64,000 nucleotides of DNA. It comes from Streptomyces ferrugineus. Lineage in GTDB: Bacteria; Actinomycetota; Actinomycetes; Streptomycetales; Streptomycetaceae. The notes below the pieces were generated by a model that made no database searches, was not told the origin of the DNA, and saw only the letters and a list, made by a program, of their open reading frames with translations. The stretch is taken from the NCBI RefSeq assembly GCF_015160855.1, contig NZ_CP063373.1, forward strand, positions 3,844,001-3,908,000. Reading direction: 5' to 3'. This document shows positions 33,076-40,489 of the stretch, in pieces. The position numbers and the translations under genes were made by a program. Positions within the stretch are counted from its first letter, which is position 1. Every line of letters starts with the position of its first letter.

Positions 33076-33789
33076 ATGGAGACGATCTACGGCCTTTACG
33101 TAGAGGGCTCGAAGGGGCAGAGCGACATCGCGTCCTTCCTGTTGGCCGAGGGTGCAACGCGCAGCCCAGACCCCCACAATCCATCCTATTGGTACGTGCC
33201 AGCTGCCGCTCGGGGTCCGATCAAAGAATGGCTGGAGAACCGGTCGATCAGTTTTATCTCAACCTACGAGTTCCAAGCGACATCGACCGACATCGTGGAA
33301 GATCTTGCGGGGCACTTGGGTTTGAGTCTTCTTTCCGCAGAGGCGGCTCGGCAATCAGCTCCACTGATGGCAAAGGACCCGGACGACTTCAGAATTATCG
33401 TCAACAATAGGATGCTGGAACTGCTCGCGCCCATCACTCAAGAAGTTATATGGGGCCGCTACGAGCAATATGCCGAACTGTCCTTCCTCCGCTCCGCTCC
33501 CGAGCTCCCGGATCCTATACAGCTTTCCGCTGCGTTGAGCATTGAGTGCTTCGATGGCGACCGATGGGACGTGTCAGGTGATGGGCGTTCCATAATGACC
33601 CGTCGCAACCTGGACACGCTGAATCGGGTCGGGATCGCCTACTCGACCGCCCAGTCCGTGAACGGGAATGTGTATCCACGCGAGAAGTTTCCCACTTTCA
33701 GCGGGAGAGTCATCCAGTCAGCGAAACAGGCCGGTGTTGATCTGGTCATTTATCTGCCCCCCGAAGGCCTGGAGATCAAACCATGGTAG
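33076..33789 (+). CDS. Probable immunity protein for the HNH-like toxin tip
   Basis: This 237-residue cytoplasmic protein starts 29 bp after the giant gene, with AAAGGG before its ATG. It has no signal peptide or membrane segment. The protein is rich in aromatic and acidic residues (for example SYWYVPAAARGPIKEWLENR and VIWGRYEQYAELSFL). I recognise no family. Two facts suggest an immunity role: its position directly after a toxin tip, and base composition and codon use (AAA, ATA, CTT, TTT) that match the toxin tip and differ from every other eCIS gene. Neutralisation would be by direct binding to the nuclease domain; this is inference. Confidence 0.65.
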   Translation: METIYGLYVEGSKGQSDIASFLLAEGATRSPDPHNPSYWYVPAAARGPIKEWLENRSISFISTYEFQATSTDIVEDLAGHLGLSLLSAEAARQSAPLMAKDPDDFRIIVNNRMLELLAPITQEVIWGRYEQYAELSFLRSAPELPDPIQLSAALSIECFDGDRWDVSGDGRSIMTRRNLDTLNRVGIAYSTAQSVNGNVYPREKFPTFSGRVIQSAKQAGVDLVIYLPPEGLEIKPW

Positions 33790-33826
33790 GAGATGGTAAC
33801 CAGCGCCAGGAAGGAAAAGGAAACGC

Positions 33827-34513
33827 ATGACCCGCTACGCCGACATCCCCAAGCCCATCCGCTCCGGAATAGTCCTGGTCGACCCCGAGCTCGGCACCCC
33901 CCAACGCATCATCGTGCTCCAGTTCAATCCGGACACCCTGGAACGCAGCCTCTCGCCCCAGTCCGCAGGAGGCAGCGGTGATTCCGGTGGCGGGGGCAGT
34001 GGGAGTGGGGACAGAAACGAGGCCCTCCGCCTCAAGGGGCCCGCTCAGGAAACCTGGAAGTTCACCGCCGAGATCGACGCGACCGACCAGTTCGAGATCG
34101 CCGCTCCCGACGGAATCCACCCCCAGCTCGCCGTTCTCGAGATGCTGGTGCAGCCCACCTCCACGCAGCTGCGCGAGGCCAGCCGGCAGTCGCAGAAGGG
34201 GACCATCGAGATCTCTCCGATCGAGATGCCGCTCACCCTGTTCACTTGGGGGAGCAAGCGGGTGATGCCCGTGCGGCTCACCGAGCTGTCCATCAACGAG
34301 TCCGCCTTCGACGTGAATCTCAACCCGATCAGGGCCTCGCTCAGCATCGGGCTCAAGGTGCTCACCGTGAGCGATCTGCCGTTGGGGCACCCGGGTGCCG
34401 AGCTGTACTACGCGCATCTCGCGCAGAAGGAACGCCTCGCCGCTGCCGCGCGCACCGCGGGGGTCGGGTCGCTGGGGCTCGGCTCCGGCGGCATCGGGGT
34501 GGGAAGGGGCTGA
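33827..34513 (+). CDS. eCIS tube-initiator/baseplate protein (CIS tube family, Afp7-like)
   Basis: This 228-residue protein has the conserved pattern of contractile-injection tube-adaptor proteins: LQFNPDTLERSLSPQ near the N-terminus, WKFTAEIDATDQFE, then HPQLAVLEMLVQP. LTLFTWGSKRVMPVRLTELSI and FDVNLNPIRASLSIGLKVL follow. It would link the spike hub to the first tube ring. A Gly/Ser loop (residues about 45-62) is inserted, and the C-terminus is a Gly-rich tail. GGAAAAGGAAA precedes the ATG. GC content returns to normal exactly here, which marks the right edge of the AT-rich cassette. Confidence 0.85.
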   Translation: MTRYADIPKPIRSGIVLVDPELGTPQRIIVLQFNPDTLERSLSPQSAGGSGDSGGGGSGSGDRNEALRLKGPAQETWKFTAEIDATDQFEIAAPDGIHPQLAVLEMLVQPTSTQLREASRQSQKGTIEISPIEMPLTLFTWGSKRVMPVRLTELSINESAFDVNLNPIRASLSIGLKVLTVSDLPLGHPGAELYYAHLAQKERLAAAARTAGVGSLGLGSGGIGVGRG

Positions 34514-34525
34514 GGAGCGAACGCC

Positions 34526-34897
34526 ATGGCTGAGATCGAACCGTACGAGAACGCGTTGGACGCGATACCGGGGGCCCACCCGTACCCCCGGTCGAGCCGT
34601 TACCACGATGCCGACATAGGCGTACACCGGATGCCGGACGGGACCGAAGTCCGGTACACCAAGCGGCGGTTGCTGCCTCCGCTAGAGGAGGCCGGCGACG
34701 GCACCCGGACACACGCCGTCCGCACCGGTGAGCGGCCCGATCTGCTCGGGCAGCGCTATTTCGGCGACCCCGGCCAGTGGTGGCAGATCGCCGACGCCAA
34801 CCCGGTCCTCGACCCACAGGAGCTGACCGACGAGCCGGGGCGGGAGATCGAGGTCCCGCTCGCCGGACACTTCCCGCAGGGAGTGCGGCGTGGCTGA
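34526..34897 (+). CDS. LysM-like baseplate protein (tail protein X/gp53 type)
   Basis: This 123-residue protein contains a compact LysM-like segment at the C-terminal half: VRTGERPDLLGQRYFGDPGQ followed by WWQIADANPVLDP, as in phage tail protein X and gp53-type proteins. These act as adaptors around the baseplate hub. The last 8 bases overlap the GTG start of the hub gene. Confidence 0.8.
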   Translation: MAEIEPYENALDAIPGAHPYPRSSRYHDADIGVHRMPDGTEVRYTKRRLLPPLEEAGDGTRTHAVRTGERPDLLGQRYFGDPGQWWQIADANPVLDPQELTDEPGREIEVPLAGHFPQGVRRG

Positions 34898-36029
34898 ACT
34901 GCCCGTGGGGCGCGGCCCTGTTCACATCACCCTGCACATGGGGCCGAAGCTGGCCAAGCCCGTGCCCGCGGAGGTCGCCGAGGCGTTGCTCTCCGCCCAG
35001 ATCACCGCCACCGCGGGCGAGCGCAGCGGCTTCCAGCTCGCCTTCGACCTCACCAAGAACGGGCTGATCAGCCGCACCCTCCTGCCGGAGGGCTTCTTCG
35101 ACCCGAAGACCCGGCTCATCGTGACCGTCACCGTCCGCGGCACCCCCGAAGTGCTCTTCGACGGGCTCGTCGTGCGCCAGGAGGTCGGGGCCAGCAACCA
35201 GCCGGGGCACTCCACACTCACCGTCACCGGCGAGGACCTGTCCCTGCTCATGGACCTTGAGGAGCGCACCGACCGGTACCCGAACCTCCCGCCCTCCCAG
35301 CGCGTACTGGCCATCCTGCGCCGCTACTCCGACTACGGCATCCGGCCCGACGTCTACACCGAGAAGGTGAGCCAGCCGCCGCACCAGGACCTCCGCGTCC
35401 ACTACCAGACGAGCACCGACCTGCAGTACGTCAACGACCTCGCCCGCGCGAACGGCTACACGTTCTACCTGGAGCCGGGCCCCAACCCGGGCCAGTCCTC
35501 CGCCCGTTGGGGACCCGAAGTGCGCCTCGGCATCCGCCAGCACGCCCTCAACGTCAACATGGACGCCAACTCGACCGTGGACCAGCTGACGTTCGCGTAC
35601 GACGGGACGGCCCGCGAGGAGCCGCAGGCCCGTTGGCAGGACCCCGGAACCCGGCAGTCCACCCTCCTGCCCCAGCCACCGATCAGCCCGCTGCGCCCAC
35701 CGCTCGGCAAGCGCCCCACCCCGGCCCTCAAGCGCAAGACCCTCTCCGGCACCGCCAAGCACCAGCGCGAACAGGCCGAGGCCGAACTCCTCGCGCGTGC
35801 GGCCGTGTCCGCGGACGTCGTCTCCGGGTCCGGCTCGCTCGACGTGAACCGGCACGGCTACATCCTGCAGCCGCGTCAACTGGTCGGCGTGCGCGGCTCG
35901 GGCCGTACGTACGACGGCGACTACTACGTCAAGTCCGTCACGCACATCCTGCGGCCGGGGTCCTTCCAGCAGAACTTCACGCTGTCGCGGGAGGGGCTCG
36001 AAGCGCGCAGTTCCCACGTCAGGCCCTGA
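34890..36029 (+). CDS. eCIS baseplate hub protein (phage late control D/gp27-like)
   Basis: This 379-residue protein starts at a GTG that overlaps the preceding gene. It follows the gpD pattern: an N-terminal beta barrel (GFQLAFDLTKNG, then FDGLVVRQEVGASNQPGHST and LTVTGEDLSLLMDLEE), then a domain with DLQYVNDLARANGYTFYLE and a C-terminal barrel with YYVKSVTHIL. It forms the trimeric hub under the tube. In many eCIS the hub and spike are one VgrG-like protein; here they are two separate genes. Confidence 0.88.
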   Translation: MAELPVGRGPVHITLHMGPKLAKPVPAEVAEALLSAQITATAGERSGFQLAFDLTKNGLISRTLLPEGFFDPKTRLIVTVTVRGTPEVLFDGLVVRQEVGASNQPGHSTLTVTGEDLSLLMDLEERTDRYPNLPPSQRVLAILRRYSDYGIRPDVYTEKVSQPPHQDLRVHYQTSTDLQYVNDLARANGYTFYLEPGPNPGQSSARWGPEVRLGIRQHALNVNMDANSTVDQLTFAYDGTAREEPQARWQDPGTRQSTLLPQPPISPLRPPLGKRPTPALKRKTLSGTAKHQREQAEAELLARAAVSADVVSGSGSLDVNRHGYILQPRQLVGVRGSGRTYDGDYYVKSVTHILRPGSFQQNFTLSREGLEARSSHVRP

Positions 36030-36101
36030 CACCCACCGACCCTCACCAGCACCCGGCACCAGCACCACCACGCCAAGCCCCACAGACCAGGAGCAGTTCA
36101 C

Positions 36102-36638
36102 ATGGCGGCACCCAGCAATCGCTACCTCGGCAAGTTCCGCGGCCGAGTCGTGGACAACAACGATCCGCTGCACATCGGCCGGATCACCGTCGAGGTACCC
36201 GACGTCCTGGGGGATGAGCCGTCGACCTGGGCGCTGCCCTGTCTTCCGTTCACCGGGCCGCAGGCGGGCCAGTTCGTGGTGCCGGCACCCGGCGCCGGTG
36301 TGTGGGTCGAGTTCGAGCAGGGCGATCCCAGCTTCCCGGTGTGGACGGGCTGCTGGTACGGGGAGGAGGGCGAGCTGCCGCCGGATGCCCGCCGCCTCGT
36401 GCAGCCGGCCTCGCAGGCCAAGCCCGTCGTGGTGCAGACACCCGAGGCGCACAAGATCGTGATGAGCGACCCGGCGGGCCCCGATCAGGGGATCCTGCTG
36501 CAGGCCCAGGGCGGGGCGTACATCCGCATCACCAAGGAAACCATCGTGATCTCCAACGGCCTCGGCGCGGAGGTCATCCTGCGCGGAAACCAAGTGGACG
36601 TGAACGAGGGCCAGTTGACCATCGCGTCCAAGCGATAG
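36102..36638 (+). CDS. eCIS spike/baseplate protein V (gp5 OB-fold type)
   Basis: This 178-residue protein has an OB-fold beginning FRGRVVDNNDPLHIGRITV and containing VVPAPGAGVWVEFEQGD followed by WTGCWYGE, which is the gp5/gpV family core. The C-terminal 60 residues are short repeating strands (GILLQAQGGAYIRITKET) of a trimeric beta-helix needle. It forms the puncturing spike on the hub. AGGAG precedes the ATG. Confidence 0.88.
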   Translation: MAAPSNRYLGKFRGRVVDNNDPLHIGRITVEVPDVLGDEPSTWALPCLPFTGPQAGQFVVPAPGAGVWVEFEQGDPSFPVWTGCWYGEEGELPPDARRLVQPASQAKPVVVQTPEAHKIVMSDPAGPDQGILLQAQGGAYIRITKETIVISNGLGAEVILRGNQVDVNEGQLTIASKR

Positions 36639-36657
36639 GAACGGGGGAAGGAAGAAC

Positions 36658-37002
36658 GTGTCCGGGACATCCGGGATTCTGCTCGACGCCGACACCGTGA
36701 TCGGCTGCCCGCACGGCGGCCGCGTCACCGCCGCCACCTCACCGTCCGGCGGTGTGAGCATCACGGGCGCCGCCGTCGCCACAGCCGCCCACAGCTACGT
36801 CGTCACCGGCTGCCCGCACACCGTCGACGGCGTGCCCGCGCCGTGCGTGACGGTCCGTTGGACCGCCGACGGCACCGGCATCACCGTCGACGGCGCGCCG
36901 GTGCTGCTCGACACCTCCGCGGCCGAGTGCTTCTCCGCGGCCTTCGTGCCGCAGGGCCCGCCCGTCGTCCAGGCCGCGCAGCGAAAGGTCACCGTCCGAT
37001 GA
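36658..37002 (+). CDS. PAAR-like spike-tip candidate
   Basis: This 114-residue protein starts from GTG with AGGAAGAAC upstream. The motif GCPHGGRVT near the N-terminus and a second GCPH about 35 residues later, with a His between them, supply a Cys/His set that could bind one metal ion as PAAR tips do. The rest is a small beta-rich protein. Its place between the spike and gp25 genes is where eCIS loci carry the PAAR gene. Its stop overlaps the gp25 start (36999-37002). Confidence 0.7.
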   Translation: MSGTSGILLDADTVIGCPHGGRVTAATSPSGGVSITGAAVATAAHSYVVTGCPHTVDGVPAPCVTVRWTADGTGITVDGAPVLLDTSAAECFSAAFVPQGPPVVQAAQRKVTVR

Positions 37003-37391
37003 GCCGCCACACCAGCAGCCGCCCCCGCGGCGACATCGCCTTCCCCTTGCACGCCGACCGCCGGGGCCGTACCGCGCACGCCACCCGTGGCGAGCACGTC
37101 CACGACCTCATCGAGCAACTGCTGTTCACCAGCCCCGGCGAACGCGTGATGCGCCCCGACTTCGGCTGCGGTCTCCTCGACCTGGTCTTCGCCCCGACCA
37201 GCCCCGAGCTGGTCAGCACCCTCGAACTCTCCGTCCAGGCCTCGCTCCAGCGCTGGCTCGGCGACCTCATCGACGTGGAGGCCCTCGACGTGGTCAGCGA
37301 GGACAACGTCGTCCGTGTGCAGCTGTCGTATGTCGTGCGCGCCGACGGCGCCCGCCGCGACGACGTCTTCGAAGGGAGGGCCGCGGCATGA
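36999..37391 (+). CDS. eCIS baseplate wedge protein gp25-like
   Basis: This 130-residue protein has the gp25 signature HVHDLIEQLLFTSPGERVMR followed by PDFGCGLLDLVFAP and a C-terminal strand-rich part (VVRVQLSYVV). gp25-like proteins start sheath polymerisation at the baseplate. The start was placed at the ATG overlapping the PAAR-like gene, because a longer in-frame extension would run through that gene. Its stop overlaps the next start (37388-37391). Confidence 0.9.
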   Translation: MSRHTSSRPRGDIAFPLHADRRGRTAHATRGEHVHDLIEQLLFTSPGERVMRPDFGCGLLDLVFAPTSPELVSTLELSVQASLQRWLGDLIDVEALDVVSEDNVVRVQLSYVVRADGARRDDVFEGRAAA

Positions 37392-40300
37392 CCGGCACGA
37401 CCGTCACCTCCCGCCGCGCCAAGGTCCGCGCCGCACAGCTGGGCGGTGTCGACTCCGTGGAGGTCAGCGACGACGGACTGCTGCTCACCGTCAGCTTCCT
37501 CGGCAAGGCCCCGCACGGCCTCGGCCCCGAGAACGTCCGCGTCGACGGCGGCCGGCGCATCACCGGCATCACCGCCGTGGACGTCAGCGTGGAGCGCGAG
37601 GAGGACCCCGAACTCGACGACCGGCTCTACGTCACCCTCGACCGGGCCGGCGACACCTCCCGCTACCGGCTCTCCCTGGTCGAGACCGACCCGTACGGCC
37701 GGCCCGGCACCGAGCCCTACCGCGGCTTCGACCAGCGCTACCACAGCGCCACCTTCGTCTTCCGGCCCGACTGCCCGACGCCCTTCGACTGCAAGGAGGA
37801 CGAGCGGGCCGGCACGGACTTCCCGGCCGCCCCCGTCATCGACTACACCGCGCGCGACTACGACACCATCCGCAAGCTGCTCCTCGACCGGCTCGCGCTC
37901 ACCACGCCCGACTGGGTGGAGCGCAACCCCGCCGACCTCGGCATGACCCTCGTCGAACTGCTCGCGTACACCGGCGACCAGATCAGCTACCAGCAGGACG
38001 CGGTCGCCACCGAGGCCTACCTCGACACCGCGCGGCGCCGCGTCTCCGTACGCCGGCACGTCCGGCTCATCGACTACGCGATGCACGACGGCTGTACGGC
38101 GCGCGCCTACGTCGCCGTCGAGACCGCCGGCGACCACACCCTCGCCCCGGGCACCTACCGCTTCGCCTCCGTCGACGTCCGCACCCTAGACCCGCACGAC
38201 CGCCCCGAGCCCGGCACGGTCATCGACGAGGCCGACCTCGGCGACCTCGACGAGCGCGGTTCGGTGGAGGTCTTCGAGCCCGTCGTGACCGCCGACCCGC
38301 TGCCCCTGCGCGTCGCGCACAACGCGATCCGGCTGTGGACGTGGGGCGGCGAGGTCTGCACCCTGCCGAAGGGCGCCACCGCCGCCACCCTGCGCGACGC
38401 GTGGGTCGACCCGGAGACCTGCCGGGACCGTCGACTCGACCTCCGGCCCGGTGACCTGCTGGTCCTGGAGGAGGTCAAGGGCCCGCGCACCGGCACCCCC
38501 GGCGACGCCGACCCTGGCCACCGGCAGGCCGTCCGCCTGACCTCCGTCACCCCGGCCGTGGACCGCATCGAGGACCAGCCGGTCCTGGAGATCACCTGGG
38601 CCGCCGAGGACGCCCTGCGCTTCCCGCTCTGCCTCACCACGCGCGGCGGCCGCGACTGCCTGCCCGTCGAGGACGTGACCCTCGCCCGCGGCAACATCGT
38701 CCTCGTCGACCACGGCCGTACCCTGCACGGGCTGCCCGAGACGTTCACCGTCCCGCAGGTGCCCGCCGAGGTCGCCCCGTGCGACCCGCCCGCGTTCGGC
38801 TGCCACGACCCGGAAGAGGGCAACGCACCCGCCCGGCTCATCAACTCCCTGACGGACAAGGCGGAGTCGGGTGAGGCACTGACATCCGACGACGTCCGCG
38901 AGCTGTTCCAGGTCGTCGGCGAGGGAGCGACCGGGAGAGCCGGAATCGGTCTGGAGCGCGCCGGTCAGCGGCACGAGCGCGTCGTGCCCGGCACCGCGTA
39001 CGCGCAGGCCGCTGCCCTGCGCACGCTGCTCGCCCAGTCCGTGTACCCGGGTATCCAGCCCCGCTTCCGTCCCGTCCTCGGCCGCGCGCCCGTGGTACAG
39101 GCGGTGCCGTTCCCGGATCTCGGCACCGTCGCCGCCGGGCAGGCCGAGCGGATCGGTGCGATTCCGGGGCGGGTGCGGCAGCGGCTCGTCGAGCTGTGGC
39201 GCAGCGCCCGCGACCGGGACGGCCTCGCCGAAGAGGAGATCTCCGAACTCACGGTGATCTACGGCCTGCGGATCCTGGAGCGCATCGAGCTGCGCCGCCA
39301 CCCGGTCCGTGCACTGCGCGAACTCCTGCACCGCAGCGACGAACTGCTCGACGCCAAGCTGCGCCGGATCGAGGTCCTCACGGCACGGGCCCGCGCGGGC
39401 ACCGTCCTGGACGGGCACATCGCGTGGGAGATCGCCCACAGCTGGGGGCCGGCGTACGCGGCCGGCCTGCACCCCGGGGAACTGGTGCTGCGCGGCTCCG
39501 CGACCGCCGCGCTCGACCAGGACCCGCGCCGAGCCCTGCCCGCCGTACGCCTCCACAACGGGGAGGACGAGGTCTGGGCGCCGCGCCGCGACCTGCTCGA
39601 CAGCGGCCCCCGCGACCGGCACTTCGTCGGCGAGCTGGAGGACGACGGCCGTCTCGCCCTGCGCTTCGGCGACGGGCGGCACGGCGCCCGGCCGACCCCG
39701 GGATCACGGCTCGCCGCGCACTACCGCCTCGGCGGCGGGACGGCCGGCAACGTCGGCGCGGAGGCCATCAACCACCTGGTCGTCCAGTCCGACTGCGAGC
39801 AGCCGCCCGCCGCCGTGGTCCGCAACCCGCTGCCCGCAGTCGGCGGCACGGAACCCGAACCCGTCGAGCAGGTACGCCAGTTGGCCCCGCTCGACCTGCG
39901 CCGCACCAGGCTGCGCGCGGTCACCGCCGAGGACTACGCGGCCCTCGCCGGCGCCCTGCCCGGCGTCCAGCGGGCGGCGGCGGACCTGCGCTGGACCGGC
40001 AGCATCCAGGAGGCGCACATCGCGGTCGACGCGTACGGCACCGGCGCCCCGTCCGCCGAACTGCTGGCATCGGTCGAGCAGGCCCTGGAGCCGTACCGGC
40101 GCATCGGGCACGACCTCGTGGTCGGCGCCGCGCGGCTGGTGCCGCTGGACATCGCGCTGACCGTGTGCGCCGCGCCCGGCCACCAGCACGGGCAGATCCT
40201 GGCCGGGCTGTACCGCGTGCTCGGCAGCGGTGTGCGGGGCTTCTTCCACCCGGACGAGCTGACCTTCGGCGAACCGGTGCGGCTCAGCCGCCTGGTCGCC

Positions 40301-40489
40301 GTCGCGGCTGCCGTGCCCGGCGTGGAGAGCGTCCAGGTCACCCGGCTGCGAAGGCTGTTCGAGCCGGACCGAGGAGAGAGGGAGGACGGCGTGCTGCGGC
40401 TCGGCCCGCTGGAGATCGCCACCTGCGACAACGACCCGGACCGGCCGGAGAACGGCCGGCTGGCGATATCCCTGGGAGGTGCCCGATGA
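37388..40489 (+). CDS. eCIS baseplate assembly protein J (gp6-like), large form
   Basis: This 1,033-residue protein has the gpJ/gp6 core visible as VIDYTARDYDTIRKLLLDRL followed by NPADLGMTLVELLAYTGDQI and YLDTARRRVSVRRHVRLIDY. A C-terminal gpJ domain reads RRTRLRAVTAEDYAALAGAL, then EAHIAVDAYGTG. An N-terminal extension of about 150 residues looks like an Ig-like or beta-rich domain. It forms the baseplate wedge. It is coupled at both ends by ATGA overlaps. Confidence 0.88.
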   Translation: MTGTTVTSRRAKVRAAQLGGVDSVEVSDDGLLLTVSFLGKAPHGLGPENVRVDGGRRITGITAVDVSVEREEDPELDDRLYVTLDRAGDTSRYRLSLVETDPYGRPGTEPYRGFDQRYHSATFVFRPDCPTPFDCKEDERAGTDFPAAPVIDYTARDYDTIRKLLLDRLALTTPDWVERNPADLGMTLVELLAYTGDQISYQQDAVATEAYLDTARRRVSVRRHVRLIDYAMHDGCTARAYVAVETAGDHTLAPGTYRFASVDVRTLDPHDRPEPGTVIDEADLGDLDERGSVEVFEPVVTADPLPLRVAHNAIRLWTWGGEVCTLPKGATAATLRDAWVDPETCRDRRLDLRPGDLLVLEEVKGPRTGTPGDADPGHRQAVRLTSVTPAVDRIEDQPVLEITWAAEDALRFPLCLTTRGGRDCLPVEDVTLARGNIVLVDHGRTLHGLPETFTVPQVPAEVAPCDPPAFGCHDPEEGNAPARLINSLTDKAESGEALTSDDVRELFQVVGEGATGRAGIGLERAGQRHERVVPGTAYAQAAALRTLLAQSVYPGIQPRFRPVLGRAPVVQAVPFPDLGTVAAGQAERIGAIPGRVRQRLVELWRSARDRDGLAEEEISELTVIYGLRILERIELRRHPVRALRELLHRSDELLDAKLRRIEVLTARARAGTVLDGHIAWEIAHSWGPAYAAGLHPGELVLRGSATAALDQDPRRALPAVRLHNGEDEVWAPRRDLLDSGPRDRHFVGELEDDGRLALRFGDGRHGARPTPGSRLAAHYRLGGGTAGNVGAEAINHLVVQSDCEQPPAAVVRNPLPAVGGTEPEPVEQVRQLAPLDLRRTRLRAVTAEDYAALAGALPGVQRAAADLRWTGSIQEAHIAVDAYGTGAPSAELLASVEQALEPYRRIGHDLVVGAARLVPLDIALTVCAAPGHQHGQILAGLYRVLGSGVRGFFHPDELTFGEPVRLSRLVAVAAAVPGVESVQVTRLRRLFEPDRGEREDGVLRLGPLEIATCDNDPDRPENGRLAISLGGAR

